The translations under genes and the position numbers were made by a program. From NCBI RefSeq assembly GCF_033971325.1, contig NZ_CP117180.1, forward strand, positions 1,122,041-1,186,040: DNA of 64,000 nucleotides, given 5' to 3'. Of the stretch, positions 50,561 to 59,467 are shown one piece after another; positions within the stretch are counted from its first letter, which is position 1, and every line of letters starts with the position of its first letter. Source of the stretch: Hydrogenobacter sp. T-2. Lineage in GTDB: Bacteria; Aquificota; Aquificia; Aquificales; Aquificaceae. Below the pieces are notes generated by a model. That model worked only from the letters and a program-made list of their open reading frames with translations. It was not told the DNA's origin and ran no database searches.

Positions 50561-51037
50561 ATGGCTAAAGAAAGTGGAGAGCTTACTGTAGCCTACAACA
50601 AGGAAGCAAAGGCGGAATACGACATATTGGAAACTTACGAAGCTGGAATAGTGCTTGAAGGTCCTGAGGTAAAGGCTCTCAGAAACAGACAGACGGTTTC
50701 TTTCAAAGACAGTTTTGTGAGGATTCAGGATGGAGAGGCATGGCTCTATAACCTGTATATTGCACCTTATCGTTATGCGACCATAAAACCTCCAGACCCA
50801 CTCAGAACAAGAAAGCTCCTGCTTCATAAGAGGGAAATACTTAGGCTTATGGGAAAGGTAAAGGAAAAGGGTTATACCCTTATACCTTTAAGGGTATACT
50901 TCAAAAAGGGAAAGGTGAAGGTGGAGGTAGCTCTCGCTCGAGGCAAAAAGGCTCACGATAGAAGGGAAGAGCTCCGTCAAAGAGACCTTGAGAGACAGCT
51001 AAGAAGAGAACTAAAGGAAGGTAAAATAAAACTATAA
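50561..51037 (+). CDS. smpB: SsrA-binding protein SmpB
   Basis: The 158-residue protein has YDILETYEAGIVLEGPEVKALR, SFKDSFVRI, LHKREI and the C-terminal ARGKKAHDRREELRQRD tail that mimics mRNA in the ribosome during trans-translation. No ssrA gene is recognised nearby. Confidence 0.96.
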   Translation: MAKESGELTVAYNKEAKAEYDILETYEAGIVLEGPEVKALRNRQTVSFKDSFVRIQDGEAWLYNLYIAPYRYATIKPPDPLRTRKLLLHKREILRLMGKVKEKGYTLIPLRVYFKKGKVKVEVALARGKKAHDRREELRQRDLERQLRRELKEGKIKL

Positions 51038-51054
51038 TAGTAGGAGGCAAGAAG

Positions 51055-51672
51055 ATGGAAGGCGGAGAGGTTAGTGAATTATTCAAAGCATTACTGGATA
51101 AGTTAAATGATTTGCTGTTATCAATACGCAACGATGCTATGCATATAATACAAGAAGGTAATTATGCAAAGGCACAAGAATACATAATATTGGCACAGCA
51201 AGTAGAAAGATTTATTGCGGAAATGCATGTTAAATATCAAGAATGGCAGATGCTATCAAACAAACCGATGTTGCATCAAAAAAGCACGGCACTAACCAAA
51301 AATGAACCATATGAACGAATAAATAATATAACTTCACAAGTAAAATATAAACTGCCACGTGGACTTCGCACACCAGAGCAAGCTTATCGAATCCCAATCC
51401 TAAAAGCTCTTGTTGAGTTGGGTGGAGAAGCTCCAATGCAAGAAGTATTAAAAAAAGTTTACGAACAGATGAAAACTATCCTAAAGCCTGTTGACCTTGA
51501 ACCACTGTCATCCGATCCAAAAAAAACCCCGCGATGGAAAAATACAGCCATGTGGGAGAGATTTAATATGGTAAGAGATGGTTTACTGCGCGGCGATTCT
51601 CCAAGAGGTATTTGGGCAATTACAGAACGTGGACGGGAATATTTATACTATCACAAAGAATACAGTCAGTAA
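51055..51672 (+). CDS. Winged-helix (Mrr N-terminal-like) protein of unlike composition
   Basis: The 205 residues have a helical N-terminus and a C-terminal winged helix resembling Mrr-N domains (PILKALVELGGEAPMQEVLKKVYEQM; GLLRGDSPRGIWAITERGREYL). No nuclease domain is attached. It uses CGA/CGT/CGC codons and is AT-rich compared with neighbours that favour AGG/AGA, which suggests transfer. It lies just 5' of tRNA-Ser. SD AGGAGG. Confidence 0.65.
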   Translation: MEGGEVSELFKALLDKLNDLLLSIRNDAMHIIQEGNYAKAQEYIILAQQVERFIAEMHVKYQEWQMLSNKPMLHQKSTALTKNEPYERINNITSQVKYKLPRGLRTPEQAYRIPILKALVELGGEAPMQEVLKKVYEQMKTILKPVDLEPLSSDPKKTPRWKNTAMWERFNMVRDGLLRGDSPRGIWAITERGREYLYYHKEYSQ

Positions 51673-51681
51673 TTTTTGGAG

Positions 51682-51687
51682 TATAAT
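51682..51687 (+). promoter_or_regulatory. -10 box of tRNA-Ser
   Basis: TATAAT ends 11 bases before the tRNA 5' end, the same distance as for tRNA-Leu. Confidence 0.55.
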
Positions 51688-51698
51688 TTTACACCTTA

Positions 51699-51789
51699 GG
51701 AGGGGTGGCCGAGTGGACGAAGGCGGGTGATTTGAAATCACCAGTGGGTTCACAGCCCACCGGGGGTTCGAATCCCTCCCCCTCCGCCA
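51699..51789 (+). tRNA. tRNA-Ser (anticodon UGA)
   Basis: The acceptor GGAGGGG pairs with CCCCTCC; anticodon stem GGTGA/TCACC presents TGA in loop TTTGAAA; long variable arm GTGGG...CCCAC; T arm GGGGG-TTCGAAT-CCCTC. Discriminator G and CCA are encoded. Its 3' part overlaps the opposite-strand ispA frame by 40 bases. Confidence 0.96.
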
Positions 51790-52568
51790 ACCACAATCTC
51801 TAAAAGTTTCAAAAACTCCTCGGTCTTTATGCCTATATCCTTAGCTAAAGTTATACACTCTCTTTCAAGTTCCTGTATCTTTTCCAATAAAGCCTCGCCA
51901 TACAAAAGATAAAAGCCATCCTTGTCCTTTAGGTCATCCACCATCTGAAAGAGCAAACCTGTCTTTAGACCCAAAACTTCAAGATTTCTAAAAAGGTCTG
52001 ACCTTTTGGCTACTATGCCACCAGCTTTGAAACAAAAGGAGAAAAGCCTTGCGGTTTTCTTGAGGCTTATCTCTTCTTGAGAGGAGAGCTTTCTTATATC
52101 CATAACCTGTCCACCCACCATACCATTAAGTCCAGAATCAAAAGCAAGTTCTCTGATGAGTAATATAAGTTCTCTGTCTTGTATGCTTCTGAAGTTTTCC
52201 CTTTTTGAAAGCACTTCAAAGGCATAAGTAAGCAAGGCATCACCCGCCAGTATGGCAAGGTCTTCACCAAAAACTAAATGGCATGTGGGTTTTCCTCTCC
52301 TTACGCTATCGTTATCAAGTGCAGGAAGGTCGTCGTGAATCAAAGAGTAGTTATGCACCATCTCCACCGCACAGCCTACAGTAATGGCATCCTCCATATC
52401 ACCACCAAGGGCGTTGCATACCGCACACAAAAAGAGAGGTCTTATGCGTTTACCTTCCTGAAAAAGGTAATAGGACATAGCTTGGTAAAGGAGCTGTGGC
52501 TCAAAGGGTCTTAGAAGGTCTCTAAGCCTCCCTTCTATCTTCTCCTTCCATCTTTGGAGGTTTTCCAT
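51750..52568 (-). CDS. ispA: Polyprenyl (farnesyl/geranylgeranyl) diphosphate synthase
   Basis: The 272-residue protein has the first Asp-rich motif HDDLPALDND (near 77-86) with GKPTCH, the GQVMDI segment and the second motif FQMVDDLKD. The usual GK...KxTY loop after the second motif is absent (DDLKDKDGFYLLYG), a deletion of about 20 residues. The C-terminus has no natural stop before the tRNA: after LKLLEIVV it reads antisense through tRNA-Ser as GGGGGIRTPGGL. Normal endings in the family (FIVNRxK) are thus replaced. Confidence 0.87.
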   Translation of the reverse strand: MENLQRWKEKIEGRLRDLLRPFEPQLLYQAMSYYLFQEGKRIRPLFLCAVCNALGGDMEDAITVGCAVEMVHNYSLIHDDLPALDNDSVRRGKPTCHLVFGEDLAILAGDALLTYAFEVLSKRENFRSIQDRELILLIRELAFDSGLNGMVGGQVMDIRKLSSQEEISLKKTARLFSFCFKAGGIVAKRSDLFRNLEVLGLKTGLLFQMVDDLKDKDGFYLLYGEALLEKIQELERECITLAKDIGIKTEEFLKLLEIVVGGGGGIRTPGGL

Positions 52569-52571
52569 TCT

Positions 52572-53018
52572 TTAACGTTCCACTGGAGAGATTTCAGAAT
52601 TTTCTATTCTGTATAGGTCTCCCTCTTTGCCTGAATGCATCTGTCTTAGGTCATAGTTAACTAAAAACCTATTGCCCTTGTATTCAAAAAGCACGCTACA
52701 TTTAAAGACTCCCTCTTCTGTCTTACGAGCTTTACCTTTTTCTATGAGCTTAAGCTCCTTCATAACGGGTTCTATCTTGTTCATTAAAGCACTTTCCACT
52801 TCTTGAGTTTCACCAGTGATAAGAGAAAAGCCTACGCCTAAACCTAAGAGGAGTGCTTCCATGGGATTTTGTTGAGACCATACATAAAAGGCGGTCTGAG
52901 CTCTTACGTCCTCTAAGAATTTTTCCTCATAGCAGGGGTTTGTGAAGGGTAGACCTTTGCAACTCACAGAGAAGGCAAAAGCAAGTATAAAAAGCAGTTT
53001 ATAGTAGCTCTTTTTCAT
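52572..53018 (-). CDS. Putative lipoprotein
   Basis: The 148 residues include a signal peptide with lipobox-like FSVSC (Cys20) and a soluble domain of unknown family (VFKCSVLFEYKGNRFLVNYDLRQMHSGKEG). It lies 3 bases upstream of ispA on the same strand. Function unknown. Confidence 0.65.
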   Translation of the reverse strand: MKKSYYKLLFILAFAFSVSCKGLPFTNPCYEEKFLEDVRAQTAFYVWSQQNPMEALLLGLGVGFSLITGETQEVESALMNKIEPVMKELKLIEKGKARKTEEGVFKCSVLFEYKGNRFLVNYDLRQMHSGKEGDLYRIENSEISPVER

Positions 53019-53077
53019 AGCTTGCCTAATTAATTATACACCAGACGGAGCATCCAAAGTAAAGGCAAAGTGCAAGT

Positions 53078-53815
53078 TTAAAATATTATGGCAGTCAAGA
53101 AGTAGTCGGATATTAGGATAAGCATAGATGAGGTTACTACGCTGTTGGTAGTAGCTCTTCCCACGCCTTCTGTTCCACCCTTTGTGTAGTATCCAAAATA
53201 ACAGCTAACCGCAGAGATAATAAAGCCAAAAAAGACCGCCTTGTATAGACCGCCGATAAAGTCATAAAGCTCTGCAAGGTCTTTCATTTTCTCCCAGAAG
53301 AGGTATTCGTTTACTCCAAAGAGTTTGACTGCCACAAACCATCCACCAAATATGCCAGAAATGTTCGCAATTACCACAAGCATAGGGACACCCACAATGC
53401 CCGCAAATAACCTTGGAGACACAAGATAGCTCTTTGGGTTTATTCCCATTACCTCAAGGGCGTCTATCTGCTCTGTTATCCTCATTGTGCCTATGTTGGC
53501 GGTCATTGCAGAGCCTACCCTTGCCACCACCATGAGGGATGCAAGCACTGGTCCAAGCTCCCTTCCCATGGATATGGCAACCACCGCACCAATGAGAAAC
53601 TCCGCATTAAAGCGATGAAAGGTGCTATAGGTCTGGAGTGCTATAACGCCACCAGAAAAAATAGAGGTTATAACTACCACAGGTATAGTTTCTGATGCCA
53701 AATAGGCAAGCTGTTTAAAAAAATGTCTTGCCTTCGGAGGTTTTCTAAAAAGGTAATACAGACCCCAAAGGGTAAGAAGTGTAGCTTTTCCAACCTCTTC
53801 AAAAATTCTTAACAT
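53078..53815 (-). CDS. mlaE: MlaE/DUF140-family ABC lipid-transport permease
   Basis: The 245-residue permease has five helices and the MlaE signature blocks GVIALQTYSTFHRF, AISMGRELGPVLASLMVVARVGSAMTANIGTMRITEQIDALEVMG and the C-terminal GRATTNSVVTSSMLILISDYFL. It works with an MlaF ATPase and MlaD protein to move phospholipids; neither is adjacent. Start ATG 53,815 lies within the last codons of aroC. Confidence 0.9.
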   Translation of the reverse strand: MLRIFEEVGKATLLTLWGLYYLFRKPPKARHFFKQLAYLASETIPVVVITSIFSGGVIALQTYSTFHRFNAEFLIGAVVAISMGRELGPVLASLMVVARVGSAMTANIGTMRITEQIDALEVMGINPKSYLVSPRLFAGIVGVPMLVVIANISGIFGGWFVAVKLFGVNEYLFWEKMKDLAELYDFIGGLYKAVFFGFIISAVSCYFGYYTKGGTEGVGRATTNSVVTSSMLILISDYFLTAIIF

Positions 53816-54962
53816 GTTGGATATACCTTTCAAACCTTTCCTTTATCTCCTCCATGAAGTCTCCACCCAGTTTTTCAAGTAGGGCGTCTGCGAGCACTAT
53901 AGCAAGCATGGCTTCACCTACTACAGACGCGGCAGGCACTGCCACCACATCGCTTCTTTCCTTTCCAGCCTTTACTCCTTCCTTGGTGTTTATGTCCACA
54001 CTTCTGAGTGGTTTCGTCAAAGTTGGTATGGGTTTCATAACACACCTAACCACAATAGGCATGCCGTTAGTTATACCTCCCTCTGTGCCACCAAGGTTGT
54101 TGCTGTATCTAAAATACCCTTCCCCTTCCGACCAACCTATTTCGTCATGAACCTCAGAGCCAAAACGCTCCCCGCTTTCAAAGCCGAGCCCAATCTCCAC
54201 ACCCTTTATTGCCTGCATGCTCATCATAGCCTGAGCTATCCTACCATCTATACGCTTGTCCCATTGAATATGACTTCCAAGACCGGGAGGAACGCCCAAA
54301 GCAAAGACCTCAAAAACACCACCAAGGCTCTCTCCTTTTTCCTTTGCCTCATCTATTGCTCTTATAAACTCCTCGTCCTTTGTAGGGTCTGGAAAACGCA
54401 CCTCGGAGAGTTCTGCAAGTTGATGTCTTCTCCAAAGGTCTTGCTCCTCTATGGGAGGCTTAACCTTTCCTATGCTAAGCACATAGCTACCTATTTTTAT
54501 ACCAAACTCTTCAAGAAACCTCTTGCAAACCGCTCCAACCGCAACCCTTGAGGCGGTTTCTCTGGCGGATGCTCTTTCAAGGATGTTCCTTAGGTCTCTT
54601 TGGTTATACTTTATGCCACCTGCCAAGTCCGCATGACCTGGGCGAGGTCTCACAAAGGGCACAACGCTCTCTGATGGCTCGCCTTCGTATGCCATCTTCT
54701 CCTGCCAGTTTTCCCAGTCCTTGTTCCATATGACCATACTTATGGGACTTCCCAAAGTTTTGCCAAAACGCAGACCAGAAAGAAACTCCACCCTGTCGCT
54801 TTCTATCTTCATCCTCCCTCCTCTGCCATAGCCTCTTTGCCTTCTTTGAAGCTCTCTGTTTATATACTCGGAGGAAAGCTCAAGGTTTGCAGGAATACCC
54901 TCAAGGATGCAAACTAATGCCTTCCCGTGCGACTCTCCTGCGGTAAGAAACCTAATAGGCAT
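53799..54962 (-). CDS. aroC: Chorismate synthase
   Basis: The 387-residue protein has FLTAGESHGKALVCILEGIPAN, RGYGRGGRMKIESD, RPGHADLAGGIKY and the ASARETASRVA motif. It makes chorismate from EPSP with reduced FMN. Its start shares a base with the rpmB stop (TGATG). Confidence 0.97.
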   Translation of the reverse strand: MPIRFLTAGESHGKALVCILEGIPANLELSSEYINRELQRRQRGYGRGGRMKIESDRVEFLSGLRFGKTLGSPISMVIWNKDWENWQEKMAYEGEPSESVVPFVRPRPGHADLAGGIKYNQRDLRNILERASARETASRVAVGAVCKRFLEEFGIKIGSYVLSIGKVKPPIEEQDLWRRHQLAELSEVRFPDPTKDEEFIRAIDEAKEKGESLGGVFEVFALGVPPGLGSHIQWDKRIDGRIAQAMMSMQAIKGVEIGLGFESGERFGSEVHDEIGWSEGEGYFRYSNNLGGTEGGITNGMPIVVRCVMKPIPTLTKPLRSVDINTKEGVKAGKERSDVVAVPAASVVGEAMLAIVLADALLEKLGGDFMEEIKERFERYIQHVKNF

Positions 54963-55165
54963 CAGCTTTTTACAGAAACCGCCTTTACCACCTTACCTGC
55001 TTTTAGACACTTGGTGCAAACATATACTCTTTTTACAGTGCCATCTTCAAGAACAATCTTGACTTTCTGAAGGTTCGGCTTAAAGGTCCTTGAGTTTTGC
55101 TCTGCAGAGAAGGTTACGCTCTTTCCAAACTTGGTGGTCTTTCCACAAACATAACACCTTGCCAT
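54962..55165 (-). CDS. rpmB: 50S ribosomal protein L28
   Basis: The 67-residue protein begins MARCYVCGKTTKFGKSVTFS and has a second Cys pair CTKC, giving the zinc-binding C+ form. ATG 55,165 has AGGAGG 6 bases upstream; the TTG two codons earlier is not needed. Confidence 0.93.
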   Translation of the reverse strand: MARCYVCGKTTKFGKSVTFSAEQNSRTFKPNLQKVKIVLEDGTVKRVYVCTKCLKAGKVVKAVSVKS

Positions 55166-55198
55166 CTTCAACCTCCTTCAAAAGGGTAATATTATAAA

Positions 55199-56455
55199 CT
55201 ATGTGCCAAACTCCCAAGAGGATAGATATTTTACCTGCTCTGGTGTTAGTTGGTCTATTTCCACCCCCATGCTCCTTAGCTTCAAAGAAGCCACCTCTTT
55301 GTCTATCTCTTCTGGCACTCTGTAGACGTCTTTTTTGAGGTTTTGGTGGTTTCTGAGGATATACTCCGCAGAGAGGGCTTGGTTAGCAAAGCTCATATCC
55401 ATCACGGAAGCAGGATGACCTTCCGCACTGGCAAGGTTTACAAGCCTTCCTTGTGCCAAAAGATAGAGTCTTCTACCATCCTTGAGCCTATACTCCTCAA
55501 CGAAAGGTCTTATCTCCCTTTTACTCACACTTAACCTTTCGAGAGCCTCTATGTCTATCTCCACGTTGAAGTGTCCAGCGTTGGAGATAATGGCACCGTC
55601 TTTCATCCTCTCAAAATGCTCCTCTCTTATTACAGAGGTATTGCCTGTAACCGTCACGAAAAAGTCCCCCAGTTTGCAGGCTTCTCTCATGGGCATAACC
55701 AAGAAGCCGTCCATCTTAGCCTCGAGTGCCTTTATGGGGTCTACCTCGCAGACTATAACCGTTGCTCCCATACCTCTTGCCCTTTGGGCTACACCTTTGC
55801 CACACCATCCGTAGCCTGCAACCACAAAGTAAGAACCTGCTATAAGTCTGTTGGTAGCCCTCATTATGGCATCTATGGTGGACTGTCCTGTGCCATACCG
55901 GTTGTCAAACATATGCTTTGTATAAGCATCGTTTACCGCTATTATGGGAAACTGCAAAACTCCCTGCTGAGCCATAGCCCTTAGTCTTATAACTCCTGTG
56001 GTGGTCTCTTCCATTCCTCCGTAAACTCTTTTTGCAAGCTCGGGAAACTCCTTATGAAGCGTGGATATAAGGTCCGCACCATCGTCTATCACTATGTGTG
56101 GTTCCCTTTTTATGACCTCTCTTAGGTGCATATAGTAGGTGTCTGTGTCTTCGCCCTTTATGGCAAAAACTGGAATGTCGTAGTATTTTACCAATGCGGA
56201 TGCGGTGTCATCTTGGGTAGAAAGGGGGTTTGAGGCTGTCAAAAAGACCTCTGCACCACCTTCTTTTAGAGTTATCATAAGGTTTGCAGTCTCTGTGGTA
56301 ACGTGAAGACATGCGGATATGCGTATACCTTTAAAGGGTTTTTCTTTGGAAAACCTCTCCCTTATGCTTCTAAGCACTGGCATATCCCTTTCTGCCCATT
56401 CAATCCTCTTTTTGCCAAGCTCCGCAAGGCTTAGGTCTTTTACATGGTAATCCAT
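55199..56455 (-). CDS. ahcY: Adenosylhomocysteinase
   Basis: The 418-residue enzyme shows [32 protein letters not shown], the NAD-binding [22 protein letters not shown] and the [18 protein letters not shown] motif. It hydrolyses S-adenosylhomocysteine and regenerates the methyl cycle. Its start overlaps the small upstream gene. Confidence 0.97.
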   Translation of the reverse strand: MDYHVKDLSLAELGKKRIEWAERDMPVLRSIRERFSKEKPFKGIRISACLHVTTETANLMITLKEGGAEVFLTASNPLSTQDDTASALVKYYDIPVFAIKGEDTDTYYMHLREVIKREPHIVIDDGADLISTLHKEFPELAKRVYGGMEETTTGVIRLRAMAQQGVLQFPIIAVNDAYTKHMFDNRYGTGQSTIDAIMRATNRLIAGSYFVVAGYGWCGKGVAQRARGMGATVIVCEVDPIKALEAKMDGFLVMPMREACKLGDFFVTVTGNTSVIREEHFERMKDGAIISNAGHFNVEIDIEALERLSVSKREIRPFVEEYRLKDGRRLYLLAQGRLVNLASAEGHPASVMDMSFANQALSAEYILRNHQNLKKDVYRVPEEIDKEVASLKLRSMGVEIDQLTPEQVKYLSSWEFGT

Positions 56456-56748
56456 CTTACTCCTCCAAACTTAATATCTTTCGCTACCTCCTTCAGGAAG
56501 ACCTCAAAGTTTCTAAACTCTGAGCTTCCTATTATAGCAAAGGTTAAGTGGTTTCTCCTCTGGTCGTGCTCTGCCTTCATTGGGTCAAAAACCCTACTTT
56601 TACGACATGCTCTGCAGTGCCAAGCCCATAATATGCAGGGCATTCTCTTGCAAGGCACTCTAATCTGTCTCTTGCTACCCTTAGAAGAACCTTCAAAAAC
56701 CCTTCCTCTCCCTGCGTTCTTCTCTTTGCATAAGCTAAACTCATGCAC
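56440..56748 (-). CDS. Small Cys-rich hypothetical protein between kaiC-like and ahcY
   Basis: A GTG-started 102-residue frame overlaps the KaiC-like stop by 8 bases and ahcY by 16, the tight packing of a real operon gene. It contains CKRMPC and WHCRAC pairs (a likely zinc ribbon) and an ordered C-terminal half ([21 protein letters not shown]). The first 25 residues are basic and low in quality, so the start is uncertain. No family recognised. Confidence 0.5.
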   Translation of the reverse strand: MHEFSLCKEKNAGRGRVFEGSSKGSKRQIRVPCKRMPCILWAWHCRACRKSRVFDPMKAEHDQRRNHLTFAIIGSSEFRNFEVFLKEVAKDIKFGGVRWITM

Positions 56749-57598
56749 TCAAAGGAGGTCCTATCCTTACCAGACCGAGCTCCGTTATCTCCATGTAGTG
56801 CGTTCTTGTGTCATGACCGCACATCCTGCATCCATCTATACGAAAGAGCCTAACTATCTCACCTATAGGCTTTTTGTAGAGCCTTGATTGTGCCTGCGTG
56901 AGAATTATGTCCTTAGATAACACCATAGAGCAGTCCACTATGTGGCTTATAGCGTAGCCACCTGCAGCTTCTGCGGTAAGCTCCTCATGTCCGCTTCTTT
57001 TTTGAGAGATAAAAAGAGCGGTCTGATACCACCTTTTCATAAAGTTGAAGAGTTGACGCACCACAACTCTTGCTTGCATTTCACGGGCTTCATAAAGTCC
57101 AGTTATTGAGTCTATGACCGTGTGTCTTACCTTGTAGGTCTTTATTACGTGTGCGAGTGTGGCAAGAAGGTCTGGTATGTTTTCCCTTAGCCTTCCGTGG
57201 CTTGCAGCGTCTATTAGGATTATGCGGTCTTGAATGCTTTCAAAGTCTATTCCCATGGCTTTTGCCCTTTCCCTTATACCCGTAATGGTAAAGTGTGCAG
57301 GAGACTCTACAGTTATGAAAGCCACAGGCTCTCCTCTGCTTGCCTGCATCACCGTATACTGCTCAGCCATAAGACTTTTACCCGTATCAGAAACTCCCGT
57401 TATATTAGTAACCGAGTAGGCTGGTATACCACCGAGAGGTTTTCTTACTGGCTTACCCTCTTGTATATCCGATGTGAAGAAAAGCTCGTCAAGACTCTCA
57501 ACACCCGTAGGCACTCCGTATAGTTTTGGAGCTTTCTTTATCGCTTCTTCCGCAGTCCATATGCTTTCTTCTACGACCTCTGGCTTTTTCTCTTCCAT
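56741..57598 (-). CDS. KaiC-like RecA-fold ATPase
   Basis: The 285-residue protein has one KaiC/RadA-type domain: Walker A GVSDTGKSLMA, ITVESPAHF, HTVIDSITGLYEAREM (Walker B) and a C-terminal CRMCGHDTRTHYMEI zinc-type pair. ATG 57,598 is preferred to the GTG at 57,616 because TAAAAT lies exactly 8 bases above it. Role unknown; similar single-domain KaiC ATPases occur in archaea and Aquificales. Confidence 0.82.
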   Translation of the reverse strand: MEEKKPEVVEESIWTAEEAIKKAPKLYGVPTGVESLDELFFTSDIQEGKPVRKPLGGIPAYSVTNITGVSDTGKSLMAEQYTVMQASRGEPVAFITVESPAHFTITGIRERAKAMGIDFESIQDRIILIDAASHGRLRENIPDLLATLAHVIKTYKVRHTVIDSITGLYEAREMQARVVVRQLFNFMKRWYQTALFISQKRSGHEELTAEAAGGYAISHIVDCSMVLSKDIILTQAQSRLYKKPIGEIVRLFRIDGCRMCGHDTRTHYMEITELGLVRIGPPLSA

Positions 57599-57603
57599 GG
57601 TAG

Positions 57604-57612
57604 TAAATTTTA
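57604..57612. promoter_or_regulatory. Shared divergent leaderless-type -10 boxes (kaiC-like / miaB)
   Basis: Plus-strand TAAATT (57,604-57,609) lies 8 bases before the miaB ATG; minus-strand TAAAAT (57,607-57,612) lies 8 bases before the KaiC-like ATG. The boxes overlap, so polymerases cannot occupy both at once. Confidence 0.5.
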
Positions 57613-57617
57613 ACACT

Positions 57618-58928
57618 ATGAAGTACTACATAAAAACCTTTGGATGCCAGATGAATTTTAACGATTCAGAGAGGTTAAAGGGTATACTGCAGAGTATGGG
57701 CTACGAACCTGCGGAAAGTTGGGAACATGCGGACATAATCCTCATTAACACCTGCACTATAAGGGAAAAGCCAGACCAAAAAGTCTACTCTCACCTTGGG
57801 GAATACAAGAAGATAAAGGAGAAAAACCCGGGGGCTATCATAGGCGTATGTGGATGCCTTGCCCAGAGGATGGGAGAAGAGTTGGTGCAAAAAGCTCCCG
57901 TTATAGACATAATGTTTTCCAGCTTTAATATGCACCATCTACCAGAGTTAATCCAGCAGGCTCAGGCGGGATATAAGGCTATAGCCATCCTTGAAAACCC
58001 ACCAGAGGACGAGGACAAGCTGTGGGAATATGCTACCGTAAGGGATAACCAGTTTTGTGCCTATGTGACGGTTATGAAGGGCTGTGATAAAAACTGCACC
58101 TACTGTGTGGTGCCAAAAACAAGAGGCAGACAAAGGTCAAGAAGTCTTGAAAGCATACTATCGGAGGTCAAAAGCCTCGTGTTAGATGGTGTAAGGGAAA
58201 TACATTTGCTTGGTCAGAACGTGACCGCATGGGGGCAGGACCTTGGTATTCCCTTTGAAGAATTACTTTACAGAGTTGCGGAAATTCCCGGCGTGGAAAG
58301 AATTAGGTTTACCACAGGACATCCCAAAGACCTAACGGAGGGCATAGCAAAAGCCATGGGAGAGATACCTCAAGTTTGCGAGCATATACACCTACCTGTG
58401 CAGGCAGGCTCTACAAGGATACTCAAGCTCATGGACAGGGGTTATACAAAGGAGGAATACCTACAAAAGATTGACATGCTAAGGCACTATATAAAGGGCA
58501 TTACCTTCTCCACTGACATAATTGTAGGCTTTCCCACAGAAACAGAAGAAGACTTTGAGGATACCTTGGATATTTTAGAAAAGGTGAAGTTTGAACAGGT
58601 TTTCTCCTTTAAATACTCGCCAAGACCAGACACACCAGCCTACAGCATGGAGGGGCAGATTCCTGATGAGATTAAATCCCAAAGGATGTCAAGACTTCTT
58701 GAATTGCAAAAGAGGATACTATCAGAGATAGCCAAGTCCTACGAGGGGACGGAGCAAGAGGTCTTGATAGAGAGCTACGAAGATGGAAAGCTCACGGGCA
58801 GAACAAGAACAAACAGGTGGGCTACCCTTAAGGGAGATAGTAGCCTGCTTGGAAAGCTGGTAAAGGTAAAGGTGCTAAACTCAAAGCCCTTCAATATGGA
58901 GTGCGAAGTCCTAAGGGTAATAGGATAG
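57618..58928 (+). CDS. miaB: tRNA-2-methylthio-N6-dimethylallyladenosine synthase MiaB
   Basis: From ATG 57,618, 436 residues give an N-terminal UPF0004 domain (TFGCQMNFNDSERL; NTCTIREKP; GCLAQR), the radical SAM motif CDKNCTYC (CX3CX2C) and a C-terminal TRAM domain (GTEQEVLIES...GRTRTNRWA). It methylthiolates tRNA A37. No SD. Confidence 0.96.
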   Translation: MKYYIKTFGCQMNFNDSERLKGILQSMGYEPAESWEHADIILINTCTIREKPDQKVYSHLGEYKKIKEKNPGAIIGVCGCLAQRMGEELVQKAPVIDIMFSSFNMHHLPELIQQAQAGYKAIAILENPPEDEDKLWEYATVRDNQFCAYVTVMKGCDKNCTYCVVPKTRGRQRSRSLESILSEVKSLVLDGVREIHLLGQNVTAWGQDLGIPFEELLYRVAEIPGVERIRFTTGHPKDLTEGIAKAMGEIPQVCEHIHLPVQAGSTRILKLMDRGYTKEEYLQKIDMLRHYIKGITFSTDIIVGFPTETEEDFEDTLDILEKVKFEQVFSFKYSPRPDTPAYSMEGQIPDEIKSQRMSRLLELQKRILSEIAKSYEGTEQEVLIESYEDGKLTGRTRTNRWATLKGDSSLLGKLVKVKVLNSKPFNMECEVLRVIG

Positions 58929-58984
58929 GCGTTTCATATTGCTACAGGTAAGGAGAGGAGTAAATTTATACATGGAGGTCTGCC

Positions 58985-59467
58985 ATGATTGAGATGGTGG
59001 TGCATGGAGTTACCCTTGACCCAGTGTCTCAGATGCCTATAGTGGTGCTTAGAGCAAAGGATAATGAGGAGGTATTATTGCCCATATGGATTGGTATCTT
59101 TGAGGCGGACAGCATAGTGCGTCAGCTTCAAAATATAGAGCCTCCAAGACCTATGACCTATGAGCTTACAAAGAGCATAATAGAGAATATGGGTGCAAAG
59201 TTAGAAAGGGTGGTGATAAACGACTTGAAGGATAGCACCTACTATGCGGAGCTCCATATACTGCAAGGCAACAACCTTATAGTAATAGACTCAAGGCCGA
59301 GCGATGCCATAAACCTTGCCTTGAGGTTTGATGCTCCTGTATTTGTAGAGGAAGAGGTGCTTGAAAAGTCCAGGGTGCCAAAGCCAGAGGAGGAGGAAGA
59401 GAAGGAAAAGCTAAAGGAGTGGCTTGAAAACATAAAGCCAGAAGATTTTGAAAAAGGGTTAAGCTGA
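58985..59467 (+). CDS. Bifunctional nuclease domain protein (DUF151)
   Basis: The 160-residue protein shows LPIWIGIFEADSI, PRPMTYELTKSIIENMGA and SRPSDAINLALR, the DUF151 signature, then an acidic Glu/Lys-rich tail. SD GGAGG is 9 bases upstream. It converges on the next gene with a 9-base overlap. Confidence 0.92.
   Translation: MIEMVVHGVTLDPVSQMPIVVLRAKDNEEVLLPIWIGIFEADSIVRQLQNIEPPRPMTYELTKSIIENMGAKLERVVINDLKDSTYYAELHILQGNNLIVIDSRPSDAINLALRFDAPVFVEEEVLEKSRVPKPEEEEEKEKLKEWLENIKPEDFEKGLS

Noticed and set aside
56444-56887. Plus-strand ORF of 147 codons opposite the small Cys-rich gene
   Set aside because: It has no SD or family resemblance, and overlaps two well-supported minus-strand genes.
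57474-57617. 48-residue N-terminal extension of MiaB
   Set aside because: It is antisense to the KaiC-like gene; MiaB proteins start just before YIKTFGCQMN.
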